A DNA stretch of 64,000 bases from Archegozetes longisetosus (Eukaryota > Arthropoda > Arachnida > Sarcoptiformes > Trhypochthoniidae), in the NCBI GenBank assembly GCA_018873245.2, contig JAEMBT020000007.1, forward strand, positions 9,121,129 through 9,185,128. The letters are read 5' to 3'. Both the position numbers and the translations under genes were made by a program. Each line of letters starts with the position of its first letter. The stretch's first letter is position 1. Below the pieces are notes generated by a model. The model saw nothing but the letters and a program-made list of their open reading frames with translations, was not told where the DNA came from and made no database searches. Shown in pieces: positions 1 through 13,720 of this stretch.

Positions 1-564
1 ATTTTTCCACAATTTTATTTGGTGATAATAACATTTTTATTCGCCTAAATTAGAATCATTACCAGTTTCTCAGGCTTTCGAAATAGAATCTAAACGACTC
101 ATACTTTGATTTTTGCGAGATTAGTCACTTTGAAGATTAGTGGTGAGAGAAAATCATAAATTTGGGAACATCTCAAAAGCTATTATCTTAAAAGCCGAAT
201 ATTTATATACCTGTTTTCTTTAATGATTCATTCAGTTTAATATTTTAATGAAATACCAAATGAAAATGTTAACCATTAGCAAGAATTAATTTAATTCCGT
301 GAGAATTTAACTCATTTTGTCAATCTAGCTCGTTTTGTCAATCTAATTCATTCTGTATAAGTACTCGATTTTCATCGATTTCAATAATTAAATCTTCGAT
401 CGGGGTTAAAATCCTGTAATTTCGGTTACAAATATCTCTTTCTTTATCACTTGATATCCGCCTCTTTGAGAAATGCATTTCATTAACTCTTAAAATTTGA
501 TGTCGTTATCAGATCATCAATGAAAGCAGAATATAGAATATTAATTAGACATCAAATCAATCTG

Positions 565-738
565 CAGCAATACCCCGATATAGTCAACCTCTTCATTATC
601 AGTCCTTGATATAGTGAGCGCACTTATCTGGTCCCAACGTATACTATTGAACTGATAATTACCTCTTTATAGTGAATCCTCAATATGGTGAATGTGAGTT
701 GTCAATCCCCAGCGATTCACTATATCGAGATATTACTG
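565..738. mobile_element. Short inverted-repeat element (MITE), pogo/Tc1-mariner type
   Basis: The left end CAGCAATACCCCGATATAGT and the right end, read from the other strand, CAGTAATATCTCGATATAGT match in about 16 of 20 bases. The right end is followed by TA; the left flank is TG, probably a mutated TA. The 174-bp body repeats the word TATAGTGAA and has no reading frame. TA target and CAGT termini fit non-autonomous pogo/Tc1-mariner relatives. The mismatched ends suggest an old copy. Confidence 0.7.
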
Positions 739-2058
739 TATAGGTTTGCAATTATAAAAGTGATTAGAAGTTTTTCTGAAAAAAAACGTTTTACTACTAA
801 ACGGCTGTCTGGATTTGATTTGGAATTTAGATGATAGCTCGTTGATCTGTCAATATTTTCAAATCAATCAACTTAAGGACTGCACACGAATAGTTAGTAC
901 ATTTAGAATCCTAAGCAGTCTAATGACTTAAAAACATGAATGAATCAATTGATCACTTTTTAAGCTTTCCATAGCTGGAAACCTTTATTGAAATATTCTT
1001 GTAATAAGGATTACTAAATAATTACATTTGTTGAATTACATGTTTTTGAAATTAGTTTACCATTTAATTTCCATTAGATAAGAAATACTTAACTCTTGAA
1101 AAAACCTTCAAAATGTTTTAGTATTTTAAAGATGTTTTAGTATTTTTCAAATGTTTTATTATTTTAGAATTGCGAAAAGAAGCTTATTAGCGAAGCTTAT
1201 TTTATTAGTTTTCACTGATTGTATCCACTATTTGTCTGAGTCTACCCAACAATTAAAGTATACTATAATTATGTACCACTGAAAAAGAAGCATTAAAACG
1301 ATGGCAGCTTTTACTTAATTTTAACTGCTATCTACAAAAATGCTTGATTTGTATTCCTGGTGGTAAACAGTGGTAATGAAAAACATAATGTTAGCTCTTT
1401 CACTCTATTATATTAATGAGTGATGAATGTACGCGTTGATGGGATCATGTTTCCTTTCTAGGGTAGTAATGACCAAAAAGCATTTCATTTTGTTGGTCAG
1501 CCAACCATTTATCGAATAAAAAACTTCTAACAATTCAGATTGTTTCACTAAATTCTAATTCAAATCTTGCTTTTCCCAAAATATTTCCATAACTTACTCA
1601 AGTAGAGCCTTGTGATTATGCGAATTTGTAGTGCAAGTGTTCAACTTTAAAATTATAGTTCGCCTCAAACATTATAAAAGGATTTCCTGTCACAAAGCGA
1701 TTACACATCAAAAAAGTAAGTGACAAAAGTGTGGAAGACACGAGTCTAAGTCAATATGAAAATATGAGAAACTCATCCCAGCGTTAATACATTGCCTCAA
1801 ATGCTGAAAACATGACAATACATTTGATATAAAAAAATAAAAACACACTAACAGATAGATATATAACAGCCGAGAATAGATTATTTTCTCAAGTAATCAT
1901 TTGTTGTGCATATGTTTTACATGAAAATAAACTCATCCATGACATACCTGAAGGTCAATGAGAAAACGACAACTTTTTGTGCGAGATAACGTTTACAGTA
2001 GTTTTATCAATCTCACGCAACATTGGCAGCGATAGCAAACTTTACTATCTCTTTCTAT

Positions 2059-2063
<5 letters not shown>

Positions 2064-2121
<58 letters not shown>

Positions 2122-2130
2122 TTCTCTCTT
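2064..2130. repeat. (CT)n microsatellite
   Basis: Pure CT for about 50 bp, then imperfect TCTC to about 2130. It is one of a dozen GA/CT tracts spread over the window. Confidence 0.98.
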
Positions 2131-2915
2131 TTCAATGGAAGAATGAGCAGAGCATCAGAAGACAAAACTTTTATTTTAGTTTGGGGCAAACAAAATATGA
2201 ACATGTTTAACAAGGGAAATGATAGTGAACCGAGAGCTCAATTATAGCATCCGGTCATAGAACTGGTAAGATAGTACAGCACTAGTGGGCTATTTTGCAA
2301 AAAAAATTATTGAGCATGAATTGGTTTTAATACTATCGTGTTTGTCACGCTTTTAAACACTTTTCATTAAGTTATAGGGTAACAAAACCAGTACTCAGAC
2401 TTAAATATATATAAAAACAAGCAGAAAAACTAAAGTAAACCTGCAGGTGTATTATCGTGTTAAAGATTTTAGAGTTTTGTGGGACACGCAAACAATCTAA
2501 ATTCACATTGTTTGCAAAAACAGCTAAAACTCAGAGGTACTAATGCGTCCAAACAAAACAATAACCGATTCAGTAGTGTATTTGTGCATTTTAATTGTCT
2601 GTCGGGATCAATCTGAGAGGTTGTGTTTAACATGACAATGGATAGGAACTGAAATGTTACACTTGACCAGATTAGACTTCCGGCCTCACATGCGACATCA
2701 CACCTTTCTTGTCAGCTAAGGAAACGAGTCATCTACATTATAATAATACAAATCAACTAACCCTCAATACACATCACAGTCTAACTTTACATCTATCCAA
2801 ACTTCTTCTTCAACATCTAACAATTGCAATCCAGAATATGAAGTAATGCAACTATCATTTTGAGTAACTTCTCACACAAAAGAAGAGACGCGTGAAAGTA
2901 TGAAAGCACGCACGT

Positions 2916-3002
2916 TTATATGTGTGTTGTATATGTGTATATATGTGTGTGTATGTGTGTTGTGAGTGCGTGTGTGTGTGTTGTGAGTGTGTATTGTATG
3001 TG
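2916..3002. repeat. (TG)n-rich imperfect microsatellite
   Basis: Repeated TGTGTG blocks broken by TATA and GAGTG words. It is the only long TG/CA tract in the window. Confidence 0.9.
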
Positions 3003-3847
3003 TCGCAGGATGCACATTAACCAACACTAGAAGGGAAGCAATAAAAAAGTTGATGAACAAAAATTGCATTTTATATAGTTCTGAATTGTTTTGAAGCCTT
3101 AGAAAAATCATAATGTGTATGAAAAATAACTTAAAATAAAACAGATATTAGAAATATAAAAAAAAATAAATTAATGCAAACATAATGGTGACAATGAAAG
3201 CTTGAATTTATTATTAGAGAATTGTGCAATATTTTTATGTATAAGTAGTGTTTGGCAAAATGCATGCAAGAGAACAGAAATTTTATATTTAAAAAGCCTA
3301 ACAAACTCACGCACAATACTCATTAAAATACGCTTAAAATAAAGCTTCAGCTCAATATATGTTAATCGAATGATTATAACGCGTCCTAAAAGGCAGTTCA
3401 ATTGAACTATTGCTTCCTAGAAATATATTATTATATTTGCCAATCGGTTACCACCATTATTCGGACACCAGTTGCTGACTATTAAACATTGATGGCAAAT
3501 GAGTATTAAGAGAACTATTGCTTTACGCATCGATTCCTAGCCAAACATTATTTATCAAACGCGCAAAAGCGCTTATGAGAAACTTAGATAATATTATGTT
3601 AAATTAGTATTTGCATGCCTACCAACACTTAATATCCTTCTGGCACGGAATTTTTATTACTACCCCAACACTTTTTCTACTTTTTTAAATAAACATCTTC
3701 TACCATGCTTCGTCAGCGAACTTGGTTACCATTTTTTAGGAGTAGTTTATAAAATGGTTCAACAAGCTCTTTAACAGAATTTCGATTCTGCAGCTTTTTA
3801 TATAAAAGTCAGCGCTAGAGAAGAATCATTGGCAGAATGGAACGATC

Positions 3848-3930
3848 GGTAGAATAGACTGAGCTGTGGAGCAGATTGAGCCGTAGAGAAGACTGAGCTC
3901 TAGAATAGGCTTGGCCCTAGAGTTGAGTCG
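3848..3930. repeat. 17-bp minisatellite, about 5 copies
   Basis: Five diverged 17-bp units built around TAGA..AGACTGAGC. The spacing is exact although the units differ at several places, so the array is old. Confidence 0.75.
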
Positions 3931-4821
3931 ACTATTACACGGGTTTGTGCTACTCTCTAAAAAGTGCACACTTCATAAATCTAAATTGGTACCATTAATT
4001 TGCATAAAAGTCTCGCATATGCCTCTCGACTTGAATAAATAGATTGACTTTTATGCTATGGTTAGTGTACTCCTTGGTTTTTCGCGTCGGTGAGCGTCTC
4101 AAATGTCGTTGGGAACTATGACAAATGGATAGCTTGCATACATGAAGACGTTGATTGATGTGTACGTTCAATGATATGAAACATGCACAATTCGAAGTTT
4201 GCGCTTGAGAATTACATTTGCAACATCATTAAATCGAGGGTCGATTCAACTTTAAATACGACACGCAACTAATTGGATTGTTGTAGCATTACTTAGACTG
4301 ACATACATTGATCCTTCTATGGGTAGCGTTGAGTTGGATCTAACACGATATTAAAGATATATATGAGATATGAATTGGAAATATTGGAGTGAATATTCGT
4401 TTTACATCATTATTTACAAATCCATAAAAATGTAGTATTAATGCTTAATAGCGTGATCCAACAGTATTAATATAAGAATTTGAAGTCGAAATTTTCAACT
4501 AAATAATACTCTTTTCATATCTATAATAAATCTATTTCCATATCTAACTGTTTTATACTCCCATTACTTTCTTCTATTCTCTATTCTTTCGATTTATTAC
4601 ATTTTCATACATATTTCATAAGAAAAGCAATTATTTTTAGAAATCAAATAAGTTATAAATAAAACTTATGTTTAGAGATTTATTGCAGACCTGTTTATCA
4701 CGAATGAAATTACTTGAAATAAAGACGTGTGCAAATCGGTTCAAATTATGGCAATACATACACAAATTAGCTTTGATAATCAAACAATAAAATAAGGGTT
4801 AAATCCAATTGAATTAAAGCT

Positions 4822-4887
4822 AATATTCTATAGGAATCGGTTAGAATTAATAATAATATTCTACAAGAATCGGTTAGAATTAATAAA
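4822..4887. repeat. 33-bp tandem duplication
   Basis: Two units sharing AATATTCTA and GAATCGGTTAGAATTAATA, with two differences. Confidence 0.9.
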
Positions 4888-5701
4888 ATAAAAGAGATAG
4901 AATGGTGGTTATGATTTAGTATATATTGTTAAGAGAGTGTAAAAGAATATAAGATTCGGGATTGCGATTTAAAAAAGACATCTCAGCTCAGCCTTGTTAA
5001 CATTGTTGTTTTTCTGCTAGAATCTCTTGCTCTAACTATATGTTTGGCTGTTAGAGAATAGGTTGAAGTGGCATTATTCAAGTCTGGATCTCATTTTCTG
5101 ACTCGCGACCCCTTGGGATTCAAACAAAACGAACCAGTGTGAATCGCTAAGCCCTGCCAAAGCAATCTGAACATGTCAGTTGATGAAAGAGAAAGAGAAT
5201 CAGTTTAGATCTAACAGACATATAGTGTTTGAACCTGGAATTTCTCGTTTGGAAGAGATGCTTTTGGAGAGAAGACAACCTGCTATGGATTGAGTCTGTA
5301 ATCCCAGGAAAACATCGCAAATCTCACTTTGCTCTTTTCAGCAGCAGAAAGTATTTCAACTTGTACAGAACGAGACTATTATAGATATATCAACTATCCT
5401 TCTGTTAAACTTACATTTCTTTTCTTTTTTATCTCTAGAATGTCATACTATTGTTAATTTGATCACTTTTTCATAACCTACTAACACAACGTTTCTATTC
5501 ATGAACAGTCATATAATTTATTCAATGATACTCTTTATTTGTATCTCAAGTCAACTTCACGCCTAATAAGGAAATCGATTTGTAGTAAATATAAGAGGAT
5601 TAGTTTTTATGTGATTCAAAAGTGATTTAATTATTTTCAAAATATATTATCACTCAATAAATTTCGAGCTAATGATAAACATGTATTTGAATGGAGCGCA
5701 A

Positions 5702-5764
5702 AAGGAGCTAGATGATTAGCAAATCAAGCTAGATGACTAACAAAAGAAGCTAGATAATTGACAC
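5702..5764. repeat. 21-bp minisatellite, 3 copies
   Basis: Three exact-length units around AGCTAGATGA followed by TTAGCAA-like ends. Confidence 0.85.
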
Positions 5765-7673
5765 GCTCGCTATATGATTCGGAATTGATGACTCAAATTA
5801 AAAATGAAAGCAAAACTCGTTGAATGCGCTGGGGATGAAACGAAGTGCGAAATAAAGTAAAAAATGCAGCTCAAGTGTAATTCATTTAGGAGAAAAATTG
5901 TTGCCAATAAATCAGTGCAAGCGAATGACATGCATGTTATAAGTTATAAGCACTTAAGTGCGAGAATCCAATCCTAGCCAAAAGACACAACAGTGGCACT
6001 AATGGCATCTGTTTTAAAACTCTTCATTAATGCACTTCTTTTCATATCAAAGCAAGTCTTGGGCGCCTTCGTTGACGACCTTTCCCAAAAACAGATAAGA
6101 AATCGAATGGATTCCCGTCCTGTCGGTTATAGTCTGTAGTGATCTGATGAAAATACGACAATTTCGACGAGCCCACCCATGATTGGACGTGGCTATAAAT
6201 GAAATAGAGATAACTTTAAGGAAATACTGCACAAATATGCTCTTCGATCGTCTCTTTGCCCTCAAATACTACTCAAAACTATTTTATGAACAAAGAAAGA
6301 ATTTTCGAGCCATCAAAGATATTATTAAATTTTATTGATATTCTCTTATTAGCATTTAATTGTGTTGTGTCGATGGTTTGAAGTCGGAGTTGAGTATTTT
6401 ATTTGGTTAGAACCTCAATACTAATTGATGTGAAGTTGAATTTCCTCTTTTTTTAATTTGATTGTCCTGTTAATATTATTTGAAACTATCTCTTTTCTAC
6501 TTGTCCGCCAATCCCTATTTTCCCAAACAAATTAAACACCTTTATAGTCACAACTCCTTCTTATCAGTCCTGACACATAACAACTTTATCCAAACTCAAC
6601 TTTTCTATCATTCATTCCTCAATCGCTACAAAACTTATGAACCATAAAAGTTTAAAAATTAAATTTCTAACTTATTTATGCAAATAGTTAAAAAACAATA
6701 TTATACAAAATCAAGATGTTTAATTTACATGAAACTTAATGACTTTAATTATACACTTGGCTCAATGTTTGTGTTGATTAGAAAATTTTATATTTCACTT
6801 AAAGCTATTTCTGGTGATTGAAGTAATGGATGTGAAAACCGGTATAAAATGAAATTTGTTTTTATATTCAGAATGGCAGGAATTGTCGAACAATGAAATT
6901 AAATGTGTAAGGCATGAATTAAGAGAAAAATAAGCATAGATGAAAATTCACATAGCATGGAAGCTGGATAGCTAGAAAGTAGGCAAACTAAGCGAGGCAG
7001 CATTCTAAAAATTGTAATTCATTGTGACAGTTTTGCCTATTGATATTTGGCCCTCCCACGTAATTGTAGAGAATCAAATATAACTATTGATGGTGTTTGC
7101 GTGTATTTATATTTGGGTAGACCAGAAAATATCCTGTGAGCACTAACTTCCCGTCATGTCATGCATTGCTCTAAGCATTCGTGTTCAATTGCAATCACAC
7201 ACTGCCATTATTTATTACATAAATGTATTTAATTATTCGATAAAAATTTATTTCTACAAATTCATCTCTATCTTTGTATTTTTTATTTTTTTTCTATTTG
7301 TTTTTCACTAAAAGAAAGGAATATTAAAATTTGCGAAATTAATTAAAGTTTGAAAGAAAAAAGTTTCTGCAGTTTAAATACTGGTTGCAAATTACACTCA
7401 AATATTAGAGAGTCGTATAGCCTGAGGGTTTTAGCGTAAAAAACTAAATTTTCTATGAGCTAAACATCTGCTAAGACAAACTCATAATTATAATTTAGGC
7501 ATTGAGACGGTTGTATTAAGTGTAGAATCAAGCTGTCATGCATGGCAGTTGTTTAGTTGTTTTCTCAACAACAACTACATGGAATTGAGCACCCAAATTC
7601 TGACTTTTCCTAGCTTAAACAACTGATTTTCTAACCAAGTTAGCATCTCATTATGAGAGAGTCAGTCTAGAGT

Positions 7674-7678
<5 letters not shown>

Positions 7679-7734
<56 letters not shown>
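7679..7734. repeat. (GA)n microsatellite
   Basis: About 28 uninterrupted GA units, ending in GAGGGACTAG. Confidence 0.98.
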
Positions 7735-7736
<2 letters not shown>

Positions 7737-8737
7737 CTAGAGACAAAATGTACTAAAGCAAAAACACAAACTATTATATAATTGAAACAGACATGTTTTT
7801 TGGTTGTGATTATTATTAGCCCCTTATTATAGTGATTATTATGTTATGTTTTGAACTGACACTTAGACTTAATATGGCCGCATAGAAATGTTAAGAATTG
7901 GTCGCAATAATTTGTCATAATGAATAGAAGACAAGAAAAAGCAAAAACTAAGTAGATCTCTAAAGATCATAATCCGTTTGACTTTATTGCGTGCTCCTAA
8001 AGTTGTCGCATTATCGATCAAAGCTTATTCTACTGGAGAATATTCTGCTAGAGAAAATTGCAAGACTGTTGGCCAATAGTACTGCACATCTATAAGATGT
8101 TAGTGTGACTCTTCATATTTAATCCTATCCAAGTTGTGCAACTACTGCCAGAAAGATGAGAGATGTGATCAGCAAATATAAGAAGTTTTGACCTCCACTA
8201 TAATAATACAATATAAGAGTGTAGAGCACATGAATTACTCAGTTTGTAGTATCTTATAAGTTATATATACCTAAAGTCAATTCTATTGGCAAACATATGC
8301 TGCCAGAGTAGTGGCCAATACTCGCTATGATGTAAGATCTCTTCCCTAATGTGTTCTTTGCATGCCTACAACTCAAGTCTTTTAGCATAATATTAGATGT
8401 GAACATATATTTCAATACAACAGTACTGAACCTTGTAGTGAACCTAATAAACACATTTTCTATGCCTTTTTGCGTTGCTTTTAGTAAAAGTTCGATTAGA
8501 AGTCAAATAGGCTTTGGAGAGAGCGACAGAAGGGGTGAATCAAGCTTTCAATTATTATTAACATTATTCGCATCACGTTCACAAATTCAGTTGGCTTTTA
8601 CAGTCTGAAAAGGCTTAATAATCTAATTAAAATAAGAGAAGCACTAAAAGAAAGTGCTTTCTTAGAAAACACTTTTTAAATATTCATATGTTAACTGAAC
8701 CGAGAATCGCATAATATATCATATATTAGTATATTCT

Positions 8738-8739
<2 letters not shown>

Positions 8740-8798
<59 letters not shown>
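8740..8798. repeat. (CT)n microsatellite
   Basis: Twenty-five uninterrupted CT units, then TTCTCTCT. It lies only about 1 kb from the (GA)n tract at 7679, so the two could pair as a long inverted repeat. Confidence 0.98.
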
Positions 8799-8893
8799 AC
8801 TATAAAGTACCATCTCTTATCTTATTTCACTTTTAGATACCACTTTATGCCACGCACCGAACGTTGAGAATATATAGCGTTTAGAACAACTAT

Positions 8894-8933
8894 ACCTTCG
8901 GCTCTACTACAAGACCTTCAGCTCTACTACAAT
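8894..8933. repeat. 20-bp tandem duplication
   Basis: Two units ACCTTCRGCTCTACTACAA that differ at one internal base. Confidence 0.9.
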
Positions 8934-10512
8934 AGTGTCGAAACGAATTAATGCAAAACTAATCACAACCCATTTTAATGGCTTATTATTATTTCATGCG
9001 ATTATATATTTATGTGCTATACTGAGTCCGTTTTATGTAGTTTACGTGCTAAAAATAGTCAACAATTTAGGCAACAATTTAGGCTAACAAGATGAGAAAG
9101 TTGTGATTGCCGTTAAAGACAGTTATTATTATGATGGGTCAGTACTGTAAATGCGTTCGAGTTATGTCTATTGATTGGTCTGAGACAAACATTAATAAGT
9201 ACTGTCACCCATCCTATTTGATTACCAACTGCTTAAATACATTTCATTAAACTACTAATGTGTCATTTACGTTTGTAATACTAATTTGCAACTACGCTAA
9301 CTCCACTTTAACAACACTTCTAGGACCAGAATTAAGCTAACAATCAATGCCTCAACTCCGCCAATAGTTTAGATTTCAATAGATCTGTTGTTTCAATTTC
9401 AATGATCTATAGCTTAAATTTGAACCATCTTTTAACGAAGGCAACACCACTTGACATAAATAATTAAAATGGTTTTCAAATGAACAAAAACCTGCATTAG
9501 TTCAAATTGAAATTCGGTGTAAAGCAGCCGAGTGTGGAAAGTTGATCATAAATAATTATAAGAATTTTAAAATCAGTTTGAAATATGGTATTTCATTGAA
9601 AAAGATAGCTTTTGTAATTTTGATAATTGCTCAAACCTGACTACTCACTCACAACTAGCATAAAAGTGTCGTTCAATTTCATGCTTATCTATAAATGGAA
9701 AGTGAAATCTAACTAAAATCTAACTAAATTGCTCAAAGTATACAAACCTGTGCGGCAGAGCTTCTTCAATTGAATCTACTCGTTAGTAAAGCAATGAATG
9801 TCGGATAACTCAGCATTAATTTTGATATTGTAAGCAATAATATATAATATAGAAAAGCAAACTAATAGGGAATTCTTATCACAAGTTCAGGATATGATAG
9901 TAGGGGTGGTAATCGTATGGTATTCATTGGATATAAAAAGCATTGTAGAACAATCTGGTTGATGATGTTTGGTAGGTCGGTTCCGGTTGCTTACTTTGTT
10001 TAATGATTGAGTTAGAGTTAGGCAATATGTCAAAGCAAACGTTGTATTCACAAATTAACAAGAGAGGAACCTTATAATGGGTAGGAGAGCCTAATTCCGA
10101 ATATAATAATTAACAATAACCAAAGCGAGTCGCGTATATCGCGCAACCGTTGAATCGCATGGTTGCTATTATATTAAATATGCAAACCTCCAAATAGCAC
10201 ACACAGCAAAGGTTTTTTGTTTTATTTAATAGTAATCTTTTTGAATTATGATTAGTTATGTTCCGCTTATGTCAAGCACCTGAAAAGGCAATAATGAATT
10301 TCCGCAGATAAAAGTACATCGGTATTATTTATATAAAAGACTATGTAAATTAAAGCGACTCTCATGAATTCTAAATCAACATAACATTTTCCTTGCTAAA
10401 CAAAATCAGTAACAAGATATAAGATATTTTATGGGAAACTGATACCAATGTTCCTTAAGATTCTCCGATAATTAACCAGAAAGAGAGGCAGTAAGATGTA
10501 GAAATGGCAATA

Positions 10513-10684
10513 CAGTCGCTCCTCTTTATAGTTAGCGGCTTTGTGTGGACAAAAAGTTCACTATGAATGGGATTGATTATAAGCACACACTTCTATGTGG
10601 CACCTGAGAGGTTTTTGTTCAGCTTAACGTTCAACATAGGCAGGTATACGCCAAAAGTGCATTGACTATAAACAGAATCGACTG
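10513..10684. mobile_element. Short inverted-repeat element (MITE), TA-flanked, same type as the element at 565
   Basis: The left terminus CAGTCGCTCCTCTTTATAGT and the right terminus in reverse complement CAGTCGATTCTGTTTATAGT share 16 of 20 bases. TA stands on both sides (10511-10512 and 10685-10686), the target duplication of the Tc1/mariner/pogo superfamily. The element is 172 bp, non-coding. The internal TTTATAGT word also occurs in the copy at 565..738, so the two may belong to related families. Confidence 0.75.
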
Positions 10685-11079
10685 TAAGAATTTTGAGTCG
10701 ACATAAAAGTGCACTAACGTCGTAAGTGAAACAAGTGCACGAAAAGGTGCATCTCTGATAATGTAATGGTGGTCGCTATTTGATGTGATTGATAAGACTG
10801 ACGCCAGGAGAATGTGTTGAGCACTAACGTTGACTGAATTTGCTGTGCATGTTTGAAGAAGTTTGTCTTATTGGAATTGGCCACTATTTGACCGCAAGGC
10901 ATTCTGTCTGGAGTAATCGCCGACACCCATATCATCACATGCAAGACATGCATTACTTCGTCTACGACTGTGGCGGCACAATTCGACAATATCAGTCGCA
11001 GTAAAAAAGTTTTCGAGCTTGTTTATAAGGTGATCTTTTGTTTTAATGGTCGATTGGAATGCAAACGCTTCTCTATTGC

Positions 11080-11110
11080 ATTGGTCTGAACTGATTGGTC
11101 TGAACTGATT
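11080..11110. repeat. 14-bp tandem duplication
   Basis: ATTGGTCTGAACTG occurs twice without a difference. Confidence 0.9.
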
Positions 11111-11966
11111 ACTTTTACTTTAATGGTCACCAACCATATCAGTGATCGTTTGGCTCAGACTTTTTTCCGACTTATATACTTCCCAATCGAGTTTTGCTTT
11201 CATAAAATTTGCATAAAGTCAGCAAACAATCTCATCAACTGAGATAAATAGATAAATAGCTGTTCACTGTCTCTACAAACTATTTGTGATAATACTCTTT
11301 ATCTATAACTCATTTCATACACTTTTTCATAATTGATTGTAAACTTTTTAGTATTGAAATCTTAATCTTTTTCTCAACTAAGGAGTGTTTGATATTTATT
11401 TGGAAATTCCTAAAAAGTCTTTTTTCTATTTCAATCATTTCGTCGAAAGTCATTTATTTAATCACACAAAACATGCGCTCAAATCAAATCAATTTTGTTT
11501 TCGTATTTTATTTTTTGTTTTTGGAAAAAATAAGTTAAAAGTTAGGAATGAATAGCGTTGGGGAGAAAGAAGAGTCGCATTAAAGTGGACTTAATTTTAG
11601 TCTAAAAATTGAAAAGTTTGGATAGAGATTACCGAAACGAAGTGTTCGTGTCTTTAGTAATTGTAAAGATCATATTTAATGGTTTGAGGGTTTTATGGCC
11701 TCATATTTCTAAACTTAGCTCTTTTCCCAAAGTTATGAGAGATCAGTAAATATAAAAAATTGAATTCCAGTTTGACGTTTCAATCGGAATAAATCATAAT
11801 TTGGCCAAGTAGTTGAAATTTGCGATCACTTTCATATTTGTATTACACGCTTATTTCAGCTGATGTTTCACTAGTGTTTAGCAAATATATCAAATGTCGA
11901 AAGGCAGACAAATGAGAAAAGGCAAAGTACCCAAAAGAGAATATATGGTCACACTTTATTTAACAC

Positions 11967-11991
11967 CTCTCTCTCTCTCTCTCTCTCTCTC
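11967..11991. repeat. (CT)n microsatellite
   Basis: Twelve CT units. Confidence 0.95.
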
Positions 11992-12347
11992 CTCGAAGTG
12001 TTCGGTCACACAATGACTCTTCTACTTCACCCTTAAATATAAACGATACTGATTTGAAAAACATACATATATATAATGATTTACAGTATATGACGGGTGT
12101 TTTTGTCTGGTTTTCTTGTGCCATTTAGCTATGGCTTGTCTACAACAATGAATAGCGCGATAGAGAAAAGTAATAATTTTCCACTAGACTAAAGCGTAGC
12201 TAATATAGAGTAGCAGTAATGTGAAAAAACTACTCAATGTTGTTCTCCAATGTGACAATTTTTTCAAAGCAAGTCATAATAATTTTCTTAGTAGTCAAAC
12301 TTGATCATTGTATAAATTCTTTTTCCAGAAGTCAAATCTCTTCAAAT

Positions 12348-12408
12348 TTCGGGTAACTTTGGGTAACGTCCGGTAACTTCCGGTAATTTCCGGTAATATC
12401 CGGTAATT
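12348..12408. repeat. 10-bp minisatellite of TCCGGTAAYT
   Basis: Six units. The first two are GGGTAAC variants (one unit is 11 bp) and the last four are TCCGGTAAYW. CpG-containing units stand out in this AT-rich region. Confidence 0.9.
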
Positions 12409-13362
12409 CTAGAGATGGATATGAGTTAATAGAAAGTTGTTTAGACAACACATCTGGAAGTAACGCTATGCCATCTTTTTGAAGATCGCAACATAGCAAC
12501 CCTAATAGCATGAGTAGATTTGATCAAATTGACAATAAGACTATTAGTTGTTTGGGAAAAGGTAGAAATGCGAAATTGAAAGTGTAACAATTCGGGGGTT
12601 AGTCGAAGAGTTGTCTCTGTAAAGAGTAAGAAGAAGGGGGTAATAAGAAAAGAAGCAAAATATGATTGGTAAAATGAATGATTTGGGTGATTTAGGATGA
12701 TAATAAGAGATTTTACAAGTGTATTGCATAAGATATGGAGCAGTAGTATTAGCTAAAACACGCAGTCCAACACATGAACAACTTTTATTGGCTCAATAGT
12801 ACTGGATTTGGGAGTTGTCTTCCCAGACGTATTTCTCCCCTCCTTTGAGAAAACTAATCGATATTTGGGCAAAGGAGAAACCTGACAAAAAATAAAGAAT
12901 CGAGCAAGAAGCTGAAGTAGTTGTAGATCGCGTTTTTTAAACTAATAAAGCATTCTTTTATACTGGAGTTATGTTATTAGGTATACAACAGTTATTGGGG
13001 TTTTGCCTTCTGTAGTCTGAAGTGAATTTTGATTCATGAGGTATTGGAAGGGACTTATCCTCATTTGCAAAAGTAAAGGCAGATGCATTAAATATTGGTC
13101 GAGCTCTAGACAATATTGAGCGCAATATAAAACATGAAAAATAGCCTTCAGATAAAGAAAGCTTTCACCCAAGCAATTGCCACACAAATCTTGCATATAT
13201 TAAGAATGAACTGATTTTATCGCTACCATATACTTATCATGCTATGTATGAGCTTTGTATTGAATGTGTGTCTTGGATTTGCTCTCAGTTAATGCTATAC
13301 ATCAGCTGATGGCATGCATTACTAATATAGCATTTGAATGAGAGAATAGATGCAACAATAAT

Positions 13363-13428
13363 AGAGCCCAAATAGTCAAATAGTGAAACAGAGCCCAAAC
13401 AGTGAATTAGTGAGACAGAGCCTGAAAG
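13363..13428. repeat. 27-bp minisatellite, 2.4 copies
   Basis: Units open with AGAGCC and contain AAAYAGTGAA. The spacing of 27 is exact across the three starts. Confidence 0.85.
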
Positions 13429-13644
13429 TTGGCTTAGAATAGTTTGACATTGTGTTCATATGGCAGTGGAATGAAATACTCAAATGTGTAACAATCAGTA
13501 AGACATGAATAAAAGGGTGTGGTGTCTTGTGATGCAAGTGTTTATAGGTGAACAGACAATATTTGTAGAATAATAGCTAAATATAAATTTCAGGTTTGCA
13601 TCAAATAGGCGGGAAAGCAATCTCAGCAAATACATGGAAAAGGA

Positions 13645-13690
13645 CGAGCTCTGCAGCTATCACGAGCTCTGCAGCCATCACGAGCTCTAT
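13645..13690. repeat. 18-bp minisatellite, 2.5 copies
   Basis: CGAGCTCTGCAGCYATCA twice and the start of a third unit. One difference between the full copies. Confidence 0.9.
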
Positions 13691-13720
13691 ATATAACACT
13701 CGTATAACATATACACCACT

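Larger units (their letters stand above)
739..10512. other. Gene-free stretch
   Basis: Apart from the microsatellites and duplications listed separately, I see only AT-rich sequence without a supported gene, RNA gene or further element. Reading frames are at most about 85 codons and lack recognisable content. Confidence 0.7.

Noticed and set aside
10714-10989. Frame on the - strand whose start (VMIWVSAITPDRMP) resembles the VMVWG..I motif of Tc1/mariner transposases
   Set aside because: Only one short motif fits. No catalytic aspartates or flanking transposase sequence can be found around it, and its length is at chance level.
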